From: Acrocarpospora macrocephala
Lineage (GTDB): Bacteria > Actinomycetota > Actinomycetes > Streptosporangiales > Streptosporangiaceae
DNA: 64,000 nt
Direction of reading: 5' to 3'
Assembly (NCBI RefSeq): GCF_009687865.1
Contig: NZ_BLAE01000035.1
Location: forward strand, 1 to 64,000
Position numbers and translations under genes: made by a program
Notes under the pieces: model-generated
Database searches by the model: none
What the model saw: the letters and a program-made list of their open reading frames with translations, nothing else
Told to the model about the DNA's origin: nothing
Part shown: positions 1-7,614 of the stretch, piece after piece
How positions within the stretch are numbered: the first letter of the stretch is position 1
How the letters are laid out: the number at the start of each line of letters is the position of its first letter

Positions 1-15
1 GAACAAAATGGGTGG

Positions 16-62
16 GCGGGTGGGGGAATCACGGAGGTGATGTCCGTGATTGCCCCACCCGC
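16..62 (-). terminator. Intrinsic terminator of the M15-like peptidase gene
   Basis: An inverted repeat with about 20 bp of stem (16-35 paired with 43-62, one mismatch) and a 7-nt loop lies just past the stop codon of the minus-strand gene ending at 75. Read on the minus strand, the stem is followed by ATTTTGTTC, a U-rich tail. This is the form of a rho-independent terminator for that gene. Confidence 0.75.
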
Positions 63-74
63 ACCACTCCGAGG

Positions 75-761
75 TCAGTGCAGTAGTAGGTCCCAGTGGT
101 CGGGTTCGCGGGCGTAGATGTCGTTTTCCTTGTTGCGGTAGAGGGCGGCTCCGTCGCCGCGGGTGCGGTAGAAACGGAATTTTCGGGTTATATATGAGTC
201 GATGCATTCATTGTGTTTGATGTCGACTTTGTAGCCGTTGCCGTGGCTGTAGACGCCATGGGCGTGGCCGGTTTCGGTGCCGCCGGTGATGACGATGCGG
301 CAGCCGCTGCGGCGTTTGAGGTCGATGGTCTTCATGAGTGTGCCGTACCGGATCGAGTGGAGCGAGGTGCAGTACGGGCGGTTCTGGTCGGTGCATCTGC
401 CGGTGGCCTGCCAGCCGAGGCCGGCTCGGGAGATGCGGCGCATGGCACGGTTGCCGCTGATTCGCAGGCCGGACGCTCGGCCGTGCCACGTGGTACTTCT
501 CACCTTGCCTTTCGTGGCCGCGATCCGGCTGCGCAGGGCGGCGGCGGCCCGGCCTTTCGTGCGGAGCGCCTGGAGCGGCGGCCGGATCTGCACCGATGAC
601 GCCGGAGCGCGCCGGACCGGCGTCCCGTTGGCGTCCTGGCGGGCAGCGGTGTCCTGTTTGGTGTCCTGCCGAGCCGCGGCCGGCCTGGCGTTCATGGGCA
701 GGGTGGCCAGGACAATCATCGTCATTCCGGCTGCACCCCACAAAGTGTGACGTAACTGCAC
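75..761 (-). CDS. Secreted M15/Hedgehog-like metallopeptidase-type protein
   Basis: Predicted exported protein of 228 aa. The start chosen is GTG at 761, preceded by GGGGGAA, because it gives a signal peptide (hydrophobic WGAAGMTMIVLATLPM, then an Ala-rich cleavage region). The open frame runs further upstream, but those codons look non-coding and cross the divergent TetR gene. The C-terminal third contains YSHGNGYKVDI and, near the end, AREPDHWDL. These match the H-x6-D and E-x2-H-W zinc-ligand signatures of M15 D-Ala-D-Ala carboxypeptidase-like domains, so peptidoglycan hydrolysis is the likely role. The middle is low-complexity and Arg/Ala-rich. Substrate is not predictable. A strong terminator follows the stop, suggesting a single-gene transcript. 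The fold call is moderately sure and activity is inferred. Confidence 0.75.
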   Translation of the reverse strand: MQLRHTLWGAAGMTMIVLATLPMNARPAAARQDTKQDTAARQDANGTPVRRAPASSVQIRPPLQALRTKGRAAAALRSRIAATKGKVRSTTWHGRASGLRISGNRAMRRISRAGLGWQATGRCTDQNRPYCTSLHSIRYGTLMKTIDLKRRSGCRIVITGGTETGHAHGVYSHGNGYKVDIKHNECIDSYITRKFRFYRTRGDGAALYRNKENDIYAREPDHWDLLLH

Positions 762-914
762 CTCGGTTTCCCCCGTTACTCTCAGTCGTGGGGGAGTTGC
801 CAAAAGGATCAATCCCACCGGGATGTCGCGCCCATCCCTGTGTGGGGTGAGAGTTTGCCCCAGGATGCGCATCATCTGGTGGGTCCATGACCTAACGGGG
901 GCGGGAGCCGTACA

Positions 915-1592
915 GTGACCGATGTGCCCGAGCCGCGTGTGAGAGCTTCCGAGAGGACCCGGGAGCTCATTGTGGAGACAGCCCTCCGGCTGTTCAGGGA
1001 ACGGGGGTTCGAGGCGACGACAATGCGGGCAATCGCCTCCGAAGCGGGTGTTTCCGTGGGTAACGCGTATTACTACTTCGCTTCGAAGGAACAGCTGATC
1101 CAGGCGTACTATGACCGGGCGCAGGCCGAGCATGAAGCGGCGTGTGCGGAGGTGCTGGCCACCGAGGGGGCGTTCGCCGCGCGGCTGCGCGGGGTGCTGT
1201 GCGCGTGGGTGCGGGTGTCGGAGCCGTACCATGAATTCGCGGTCAAATTCTTTAAGCACGCGGCCGAGCCGAGCAATCCGCTGAATCCGTTCAGCGCGGA
1301 TTCCGCGCCGGCGCGAGAGTCGTCTGTCGCGATTTATCGCCAGGTTGTGGATGGTTGTACGGATCGAATGGACGCAGAACTCCGGGCGGAGTTGCCGGAG
1401 TTGTTGTGGTTGCTATCGATGGGCGTGGTTTTGTTCTGGGTACACGACACATCCGCTGGATGCGCGCGGACCTATCGTCTGATTGATAGGACCGTGCCGC
1501 TGGTCGATAGGCTCGTCGGGTTGTCGTACTTGCCCGGTTTGCGCGGTGTGACCAGGGACTTTATCGAGGTCGTCCGCGAGCTTCGAGAGTGA
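915..1592 (+). CDS. TetR/AcrR family transcriptional regulator
   Basis: 225-aa regulator with GTG start. Residues 13-60 form a typical TetR helix-turn-helix (TMRAIASEAGVSVGNAYYYF, residues 36-55, with the usual FASKEQL continuation). The C-terminal ligand-binding half is helical and hydrophobic, with no recognisable ligand motif. It lies 9 bp upstream of the luciferase-like oxidoreductase gene and probably shares its transcript, so it may control that gene and respond to its substrate; this is inference from spacing only. The divergent neighbour at 75-761 lies about 150 bp away across a shared promoter region. Confidence 0.9.
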   Translation: MTDVPEPRVRASERTRELIVETALRLFRERGFEATTMRAIASEAGVSVGNAYYYFASKEQLIQAYYDRAQAEHEAACAEVLATEGAFAARLRGVLCAWVRVSEPYHEFAVKFFKHAAEPSNPLNPFSADSAPARESSVAIYRQVVDGCTDRMDAELRAELPELLWLLSMGVVLFWVHDTSAGCARTYRLIDRTVPLVDRLVGLSYLPGLRGVTRDFIEVVRELRE

Positions 1593-1601
1593 GGATGGAC
1601 T

Positions 1602-2549
1602 GTGGAACGTTGGGGCATCACGATTCCGTATGCCGGGCAGGTGCTTGATCGCGAGCTTGTCGCGGAGCTGCCGAAGCTGGGATACACGGACGCGTGGTCC
1701 GCGGAGGTGAACGGGAGCGACGGGTTCACGCCGCTGGCGCTGGCCGCGGGGTGGGCGCCCGAACTCCGGCTGGGAACCGCCATCGTCCCGGTGTCCACGC
1801 GCGGTCCCGGACTGCTGGCGATGACCGCGGCCACGCTGGCCGATCTCGCTCCGGACCGGTTTGTTCTGGGTATCGGCGCTTCGTCCCCCGTGATCGTCGA
1901 ACACTGGAACGCGGGTGAGTTCGTCAAACCCTTCGCCCGTACCAGGGACACCCTCAGATTCCTCCGCGCCGCGCTCGCCGGCGAGAAGGTGACCGCGACA
2001 TACGAGACCTTCGACATCAAGGGGTTCAAGCTTGAGCGAACCCCTCGTATCCCACCCAGAATCGTTCTGGCCGCGCTCCGGCCGAGGATGCTGCGGCTGG
2101 CCGCCGCCGAAGCCGACGGTGCGATCACCAACTGGCTGTCCCCGGAGGACGTACGGAAAGTCCGAGCCGAGCTCAACGACGACACCGAACTCATCGCCCG
2201 GCTGTTCGTGGTCGTCAGCGAGGACGCCGACAAGGTCCGCGCCCTGGGCAAGCGCATGATCGCCGCGTACCTGACCGTCCCCGTCTACGCGGCGTTCCAC
2301 GACTGGCTCGGCCGGGCCGAGATGCTCCGCCCGATGCACGAGGCCTGGGCGGCCAACGACCGCCAGGCCGCACTCAAAGCCATCCCCGACGAGCTCGTCG
2401 ACCAGCTGATCGTGCACGGCGACGCCGCCACCTGCCGCGCCCGGATCACCGAATACGTCGCGAACGGCCTCACCACCCCGGTTCTCGCCCCGATTCCCGC
2501 CGACGAGACGCCGATCGCCCAGATCGTCCGCGACCTCGGAACGGCCTGA
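1602..2549 (+). CDS. LLM class (luciferase-like, probably F420-dependent) oxidoreductase
   Basis: 315-aa protein of the bacterial luciferase-like monooxygenase fold, with GTG start 9 bp after the TetR gene. The barrel signatures visible are ERWGITIPY at the N-terminus, LRLGTAIVPVSTRGP (residues 56-69) and DRFVLGIGASSP (residues 85-96), the usual cofactor-side loops of F420-dependent LLM enzymes in actinomycetes. The family carries out hydride transfer or monooxygenation with F420H2 or FMNH2; the substrate cannot be read from sequence. Co-transcription with the TetR gene suggests substrate-inducible expression. FMN instead of F420 is possible. Confidence 0.85.
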   Translation: MERWGITIPYAGQVLDRELVAELPKLGYTDAWSAEVNGSDGFTPLALAAGWAPELRLGTAIVPVSTRGPGLLAMTAATLADLAPDRFVLGIGASSPVIVEHWNAGEFVKPFARTRDTLRFLRAALAGEKVTATYETFDIKGFKLERTPRIPPRIVLAALRPRMLRLAAAEADGAITNWLSPEDVRKVRAELNDDTELIARLFVVVSEDADKVRALGKRMIAAYLTVPVYAAFHDWLGRAEMLRPMHEAWAANDRQAALKAIPDELVDQLIVHGDAATCRARITEYVANGLTTPVLAPIPADETPIAQIVRDLGTA

Positions 2550-2614
2550 AAAGATCGTTCGTTATCCGGGGGAATGCTCGGGTAAAGCACTCCTGAGCCC
2601 CTTGGAGGTCGGCG

Positions 2615-2944
2615 ATGGCGAAGGCGCGGCGAGCGGCGCAGGTCTACCGTGCGTACCAGGACGTCTCCCGGCCGGGCAGCCCCGGCCTGATGGCCCGAAT
2701 TCGGGCCGTCCCCCGCATGATCCGCGGGGCCATCCGCGGTGAGTATCGCGGCCTGGGCAAGGGCAGGCTCAGCATGATGGGCTTAGCCATCCTCTACATC
2801 GTCTCCCCCATCGACGCGATCCCCGACTTCCTCCTCGTCATCGGCGTCGTCGACGACTTCGGCGTCCTGCTCTGGCTCGGCACCGCCCTGCTCGGCGAAA
2901 GCGGTCAGTACGTCACCTGGGAGAAGCAGCGCCGCCTCCCCTAG
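2615..2944 (+). CDS. YkvA/DUF1232 family small membrane protein
   Basis: 109-aa protein. Residues 53-90 hold the DUF1232 core with the hallmark SPIDAIPDF (residues 64-72) in a hydrophobic segment, so it is probably membrane-associated. The N-terminal half is basic (many Arg/Lys). The family is widespread and its function unknown. A ribosome-binding site (TTGGAGG) precedes ATG 2615. The stop codon overlaps that of the convergent amidohydrolase gene by 4 bp at CTAG (2941-2944), so the two transcripts must run into each other. Confidence 0.85.
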   Translation: MAKARRAAQVYRAYQDVSRPGSPGLMARIRAVPRMIRGAIRGEYRGLGKGRLSMMGLAILYIVSPIDAIPDFLLVIGVVDDFGVLLWLGTALLGESGQYVTWEKQRRLP

Positions 2945-4158
2945 AGCTCTTCCATTCGCAGCCACGCCCGCGAGGGCAGCGGATGGCCGAAGAGGCGGGC
3001 GGCATTGCCGTACGCGACCCGGGCGAGGTCGGCGGGGGGCAGGTTGCCGAGGCGGTGGGCGATGGCACGCTGCGTGTCGGGCCAGGACGATTCCGACCGG
3101 GGGTATCCGCTCTCCAGGAGCACGTGCTCCATTCCGACGGCCATCCGTACGGCGCTCAGCGCGGTGTCGTCGAGCGAGCCGAAGAAGAAGTTCCGGCGCA
3201 GGACCTCGCTCGGCTTGAGACCGCCCTCCCAGCTGGTCTCGCTGGCGACCGGGTGATCGAGGGCGTAGTCGGCCCGCTCGGAGAGCATCGGCAGCCAGCT
3301 CACGCCGCCCTCGACGATCAGGATGCGCAGGGACGGGAACCGCAGCGGGACGCCTGACCAGAGCCAGTCGGCGCAGGCGAACATCGCGCTGGCCGGGATC
3401 AGTGTGGTGATCGCTTCGATGGGGGTGTCGGTGGACGGGACCGGCGCCCAGGAGGAGCCGCCGGTGTGCAGGCAGACGACGGTGCCGGTCTCCTCGCAGG
3501 CGGCGAAGAACGGATCCCAGTGCCCGCTGTGAATGGACGGCAACCGCAGCCGCGTCGGGAACTCGGGGAACACCACGGCCTTGAAGCCACGCGCCGCGTT
3601 TGCCTTGATCTCCGAAGCGGCGATCTGCGGATCCGGTAGCCAGGGCAACTGCAGGGCGATGATCCGCTCCGGGTAGCTCCCCGCCCACACGTCCACATGC
3701 CAGTCATTCCACGCCTTGACCAGGGCAAGCCCGAGATCCTGGTCGCGGGTCCTGGCGAACGCCATGCCCGCCTGCCCCGCCAGCATGCCCGGAAAGTTGA
3801 CCGCCGCCCAGATTCCGGCCCGATCCATGTCCTGGATCCGCTCATCGATGTCATAGCAACCCGGGCGCATGTCATCGAATCGCACAGGATCGAGCGTCCA
3901 CTGCTCCTTGGGCAGCCCAGCACCAACGTCCAGCCCGGCGACCGGGTACGTCGCACCGCCATAGCGCCACACCTGGTGCCCGGAATCGGTGTCCACCACT
4001 CGGGGCGCCAGGTCTTCGAACTTGGCCGGAAGGCGATCTTCGAACAGGTCCGGCGGTTCGATCACATGATCGTCAGCTGAGATGATCACATAGTCCCGCC
4101 GCCTCGGCTCTGGGTCAGGAAGCAGCGGCGTGTTCACAGGAGTCAACGGTAGAGGCAA
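2941..4158 (-). CDS. Amidohydrolase family 2 metal-dependent hydrolase
   Basis: 405-aa TIM-barrel hydrolase of the amidohydrolase-2 (ACMSD-like) group. The N-terminal metal-binding strand reads ISADDHVIEPPDLF (residues 26-39). Further hallmarks are PGCYDIDERIQDMDRAG (99-115), CLHTGGSS (229-236) carrying a metal-ligand His, and IVEGGVSWLP (281-290). In actinomycetes such proteins are annotated as amidohydrolases or decarboxylases of aromatic compounds; the substrate is unknown. It appears monocistronic: the 3' neighbour is convergent, and 137 bp without a recognisable element separate it from the SURF1 gene upstream. Confidence 0.85.
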   Translation of the reverse strand: MPLPLTPVNTPLLPDPEPRRRDYVIISADDHVIEPPDLFEDRLPAKFEDLAPRVVDTDSGHQVWRYGGATYPVAGLDVGAGLPKEQWTLDPVRFDDMRPGCYDIDERIQDMDRAGIWAAVNFPGMLAGQAGMAFARTRDQDLGLALVKAWNDWHVDVWAGSYPERIIALQLPWLPDPQIAASEIKANAARGFKAVVFPEFPTRLRLPSIHSGHWDPFFAACEETGTVVCLHTGGSSWAPVPSTDTPIEAITTLIPASAMFACADWLWSGVPLRFPSLRILIVEGGVSWLPMLSERADYALDHPVASETSWEGGLKPSEVLRRNFFFGSLDDTALSAVRMAVGMEHVLLESGYPRSESSWPDTQRAIAHRLGNLPPADLARVAYGNAARLFGHPLPSRAWLRMEEL

Positions 4159-4295
4159 GGAATAACACCAAACAAGCTGCGAGGTCTCCGGTTGGTATCC
4201 GTTCGTTCACCCGGGGCGTCTGAGGTCTTTCGTCCAGATCGGGGGCTTGGTTAAACCTTACGTGCGAACGCGCGAGCAGGCGGAGAAATGCGGGT

Positions 4296-5084
4296 TCAGC
4301 GCGCCGTGGATTGCACGGATTCTGGCGAAGATTGCGCTGCGGCCCGCAGATCGCGAGCCTCCCGCCGGATCAGCAACAGCCACCCGCCGATCGCGATCCC
4401 GATGAACATCCACCACTGCACCCCGTAGGCCAGATTCAGCCCGCCACCGTTTCCCGCGTCGGGCTCCGGCACCGGCTCCGGCGCACTCGCCGCCGCGGGT
4501 TCCTGCGCACTGAGCTCGACAAATCCCCCATAAAGCCGGTACGGCAACCCAGCCCCCAACACGGAATCGTTGATCAACAGGATCTGCTTCGGAGGCAACC
4601 CCGCACGATCCTCGATTCCAGTCGTCTCCTCAGTCTCCGCAGGCCGCAACCGCCCGGTCACGCTAACCTCACCCGCCGGAGCCGCAGGCACCGAAGGCGT
4701 GCCATCCGCGTCCGTCCCCGCCGCGACCCACCCACGATTCACCAGCACCGCCCCCGTCGGCGTCACCAGCGGTGTGACCACATAAAACCCCACCCGCTGA
4801 TTCTGGGTACGCCGCCGCACCAGCCACTCATGCGACGCGTCATAACTCCCCCGCACAGTCACCGCCCGGAACTTGTCCCTCTCCGGTACGGCACCGCCCA
4901 CCACCGCCAGATCCGCCAGCGGAACCGGCCCGGCGGCCAGATTCGCGGAGGTCCGATCACTGGCCGACGAACGTTCCTCGTACCGCCCGAACTGCCATCG
5001 CCCCAGAAACACGAACGCCGGAATCACCAGCAGCACCACAACGTGAAGCGCCACCCAGCGGGGAGTCAGCAGAAACCGGTACAC
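4296..5084 (-). CDS. SURF1 family cytochrome oxidase assembly protein
   Basis: 262-aa membrane protein of the SURF1/Shy1 family, which helps assemble aa3-type cytochrome c oxidase. The start is GTG at 5084, giving VYRFLLTPRWVALH, the usual actinobacterial SURF1 N-terminus; the frame stays open for 300 bp more but that part is intergenic repeat DNA. Visible are a first membrane helix (about residues 9-27) followed by FLGRWQF, the central periplasmic domain with VLVNRGWVA, and a second helix near the C-terminus (WWMFIGIAIGGWLLLI). The linker between domain and last helix is Pro/Ala/Glu-rich. Cytochrome oxidase genes are not in the window. Confidence 0.9.
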   Translation of the reverse strand: MYRFLLTPRWVALHVVVLLVIPAFVFLGRWQFGRYEERSSASDRTSANLAAGPVPLADLAVVGGAVPERDKFRAVTVRGSYDASHEWLVRRRTQNQRVGFYVVTPLVTPTGAVLVNRGWVAAGTDADGTPSVPAAPAGEVSVTGRLRPAETEETTGIEDRAGLPPKQILLINDSVLGAGLPYRLYGGFVELSAQEPAAASAPEPVPEPDAGNGGGLNLAYGVQWWMFIGIAIGGWLLLIRREARDLRAAAQSSPESVQSTAR

Positions 5085-5622
5085 GAACTCAAGCCTAGGC
5101 ACCCACCCGAGTGCCCCGTCAGCCGACCACGGCAACGCGAAGGTGGGAGCCCGCAAGACGGTGGCCCGACAACAGCGAAGGCGGGAAGCCCGCAAGTTGG
5201 TGGCCGACAACGGCCACGGCGCCCCCGGGGTCGGGCGGGAGCCCGGACAAGCACAAAGGGTGGGAGTTCCACCGCAACCAATCGAGCGTGAGGTGGTCGA
5301 GTTCCGTAGCGGATGGGTGGCGAAAGCCACGGCGCCCCCGGGGCCGGGCGGGAGCCCGGACAGGCATAAAAGGGGTGGGAGTTCCACCGTAACCAATCGA
5401 CACCAGTCCGAAGGGTTGAGGTCCGTAGCGGGTGGGCAGGGCGGACACTCCGGCCGACCGTGATAGCTAGCCTCTCGTTAGCCGCTGGTCAGCGGCAATC
5501 GCGGGCGCGGTGGTCTCGGGCACGGTCTTACGTCGGCCTACGTGTCCGCCCTGCCCACCCGCGGGGTGACCCGCCGTACTTCGCGTCGGTTCTTAAGGCT
5601 TGCCGGGTGGTCTTGGTGAGTG
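5085..5622. repeat. Intergenic repeat block with two 113-bp direct repeats
   Basis: This 538-bp gap between the SURF1 and HxlR genes has no credible gene. Two imperfect direct repeats start at GCCACGGCGCC (5213 and 5326, period 113). Each includes the core GGGCGGGAGCCCGG and an AAAGGGTGGGAGTTCC-like tail (5233-5270 and 5346-5385), the same family as the blocks at 9.1 and 25.4 kb. A shorter, weaker repeat (GGGAGCCCGCAAG / GGGAAGCCCGCAAG) lies at about 5142-5200. The remainder (5440-5622) shows nothing recognisable. Confidence 0.7.
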
Positions 5623-6126
5623 TTAGCCGGCTGTGGCGGTTTGCTTTAGGCGGGCGCTGGGGCCTGGGCGGGGGGTGACGTCGCGGGGGGTGGCTACCTC
5701 GTGGCCTTGGGTGCAGCGCATGTGTTGTTCGATCAGGGCGCCGCAGCCTCGGTGGGTGAGGAGGACGGGAGGGCCTTCGGGGTCGGAGACGTAGCGGTCG
5801 CCCCAGTGCATCAGGGATACGAGGATGGGGTAGAGGTCGACGCCTTTTTGGGTTAGGCGGTATTCGTCGCGTTGGCGCTGGCCGGGCTCCTGGTAGGGGA
5901 CTTTTCGGAGGAGGTCTTCTTCTACCAGGCGGGTGAGGCGGGCGCTCAGCACCTGGCGGGGGGCGCCGGTGTTGGCCTGGAGGTCGGCGAAGCGCCGTAC
6001 TCCATTGAATGCCTCGCGTAGGACGAGGAAGGTCCACTTTTCGCCCAGCACGGCAAGCGTTCGTTCGATCGAACAGTTATCCAGCCGGTACGCGCTCCGA
6101 TCGGTCACGCCGTCCATGGCTCGCAT
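5623..6126 (-). CDS. HxlR/DUF24 family winged-helix regulator
   Basis: 167-aa regulator. The HxlR domain covers about residues 15-105: the conserved N-terminal Cys18, ERTLAVLGEKWTFLVLRE (residues 21-38), then RFADLQANTGAPRQVLSARL, the recognition region. Family members often sense electrophiles or redox state through that cysteine. The C-terminal tail (residues 130-167) has three more cysteines and ends in a Pro/Arg-rich stretch. A second ATG three codons in is possible; the GGAGG lies about 12 nt before the first ATG. It is divergent from the GNAT gene across 70 bp and could regulate it. Confidence 0.88.
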   Translation of the reverse strand: MRAMDGVTDRSAYRLDNCSIERTLAVLGEKWTFLVLREAFNGVRRFADLQANTGAPRQVLSARLTRLVEEDLLRKVPYQEPGQRQRDEYRLTQKGVDLYPILVSLMHWGDRYVSDPEGPPVLLTHRGCGALIEQHMRCTQGHEVATPRDVTPRPGPSARLKQTATAG

Positions 6127-6196
6127 CGTAAATCATTACCTCCAGCTTCATCTGAGTCTACTTGACAGACCTAGCTGGCCCAAGGAGGCTGAGTCC

Positions 6197-6694
6197 ATGG
6201 AGAGAACTCAGGTGGAGGTTCGGCCCACGCGGGCCGGCGATGAGGATGGCGTGCGGAAGTTCCTGCTCGGGCTGTCGTTGCACACTCAGTCTCACCGGTT
6301 CTTCGCGGGGGTGACGAAGCCGAGCGCGAGCATGATGCGGGCTTTACTGGCCAGGGACGAGCGACGGGATTCGCTTGTGGCGGTCGTGGAGGATCGGGTG
6401 ATCGGGCATGCCATGGCGTTTCGGGATGGCCTTGATGTGGAGATCGCCGTGGTCGTCACCGATGAGTGGCAGGGGGTGGGGGTGGGGTCCCAGCTGGTGC
6501 GTACGTTGCTGGGGCGGGTGAGCGGGGCTGAGTGGGTCGCGATGGATGTGATGGGCGACAACCGGAAGGTGCTCGCCATGGTTCGGCGGGCCTGGCCGGA
6601 TGCCATCATGACCATCGAATCCGGGTCTGTTCAGGTCAGAGCGGAACTTACATTTGCAGAACAAGGTTCTGTTGCGTCACCATTGACGGTGTGA
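6197..6694 (+). CDS. GNAT family N-acetyltransferase
   Basis: 165-aa acetyltransferase. ATG 6197 is fixed by an AAGGAGG 8 nt upstream; the longer open frame begins inside the divergent HxlR gene. The GNAT core is visible: VRPTRAGDEDGVRKFLLGL (strand 1/helix 1), VAVVEDRVIGHAMAF (strands 2-3), and VVTDEWQGVGVGSQLVRTLL, the acetyl-CoA pyrophosphate loop (Q-x-x-G-x-G). The substrate is unknown. The stop codon overlaps the GTG start of the following TetR gene (GTGA at 6691-6694), so the two are translationally coupled and probably act together. Confidence 0.88.
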   Translation: MERTQVEVRPTRAGDEDGVRKFLLGLSLHTQSHRFFAGVTKPSASMMRALLARDERRDSLVAVVEDRVIGHAMAFRDGLDVEIAVVVTDEWQGVGVGSQLVRTLLGRVSGAEWVAMDVMGDNRKVLAMVRRAWPDAIMTIESGSVQVRAELTFAEQGSVASPLTV

Positions 6695-7278
6695 AGAGCG
6701 CGAAGAATGGTCGTGACGGTCGGACCCGGATCATCGAGGGCGCCCTGCGCCGGTTCAGCCAGGATGGCGTCTCCGCGAGTACGCTGGCCAGCCTTCGCGA
6801 AGAAAGCGGCGTCAGCGTTGGTAGTTTCTATCATCATTTTGCAAGCAAGGAACATGTCTTTGGGGTTCTGTACTCGGAGACGCTGGCCATGTACCAGGAG
6901 GCGTTCGTCACCGAGCTGACCCGGCATGAGGAGGCTCGCGCCGGGATCGAGGGCATCGTCACCCTGCACATGGCTTGGTGTGGGGAACATCCGGAGCGAG
7001 CCCGGCTGCTGGTCAGCGAGCGTCCGCCCCGGCGCGAGGAGCCGGGGGGAGCCGAGGTGGCGGAGACCAGGCGCACCTTCTTCCGCCAGGTCTCCGACTG
7101 GTGGCGACCCCACACGAAGGCAGGCCTGCTCAAACCGGTGGACGCCACCATGTGCTACGTCCTCTGGCTGGGACCGGCGCAGGAGATGTGCCGCCTCTGG
7201 TTCGCGGGCGCCCACCAGCCCACCCAAGCGGAGATCAAGGAACTCAGCGAAGCCGCCTGGGCCAGCCTCCGCATGTGA
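6691..7278 (+). CDS. TetR/AcrR family transcriptional regulator
   Basis: 195-aa TetR regulator with GTG start overlapping the GNAT stop by 4 bp. The helix-turn-helix lies in residues 11-55 (TLASLREESGVSVGSFYHHF, then ASKEHVFGVLY). The C-terminal half resembles the common TetR domain carrying W-P-type helices (VSDWWRPHTKAGLL, VLWLGPAQEMCRLW). Coupling to the acetyltransferase suggests autoregulation of the pair. An upstream start within the acetyltransferase frame is possible but lacks TetR similarity. Confidence 0.88.
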   Translation: MKSAKNGRDGRTRIIEGALRRFSQDGVSASTLASLREESGVSVGSFYHHFASKEHVFGVLYSETLAMYQEAFVTELTRHEEARAGIEGIVTLHMAWCGEHPERARLLVSERPPRREEPGGAEVAETRRTFFRQVSDWWRPHTKAGLLKPVDATMCYVLWLGPAQEMCRLWFAGAHQPTQAEIKELSEAAWASLRM

Positions 7279-7283
7279 GAAGG

Positions 7284-7530
7284 CCCCCGCGAAGCTGCCC
7301 GCGGCCGTCCGCCAGATCGCGCACCGCGCCCGCAGGCACGTCGATGCCCGCCGCCCTCGCGAGGTGGTCTCCCCGAGCGAGAACCCGGGTGGCTCTGGAG
7401 GCGTTCCAGCGCGCGCTCGAAAGCGGGGACCTGCAGAGCCTCCTCGATGTGCTCGCCCCGGATGTCGTCCTCGGCGGCGTGTGCACGCGAGAAGGGATCA
7501 AGGAGCTCCGCGAAGCCGTGTGCGCTTGCG
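7284..7530 (+). pseudogene. Remnant of an ECF41-type (SigJ-like) sigma factor
   Basis: Two short stretches in different frames match the family. In frame 2, from 7298, PAAVRQIAHRARRHVDARRPR is the end of the sigma-4 helix-turn-helix plus linker of ECF41 factors. In frame 3, from 7386, ALEAFQRALESGDLQSLLDV continues to LAPDVVL, the start of the SnoaL-like C-terminal domain of the same proteins. The order and spacing are right but the frame shifts between them, the N-terminal sigma-2 region is absent and the SnoaL domain ends early. No start or ribosome-binding site is seen. This is a decayed gene left between the TetR and methyltransferase genes. Confidence 0.65.
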
Positions 7531-7614
7531 AAAGGTGTGTATGTGAGCGGGTCCGAGCTGACCGTGCTGCGGGAGCGGGACTTGGGCACTCTTCGGCGGC
7601 GCTAGATTGCTTCC

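Noticed and set aside
5085-5396. Extended N-terminus for the SURF1 gene
   Set aside because: The added residues are translated intergenic repeats; the normal SURF1 N-terminus begins at GTG 5084.
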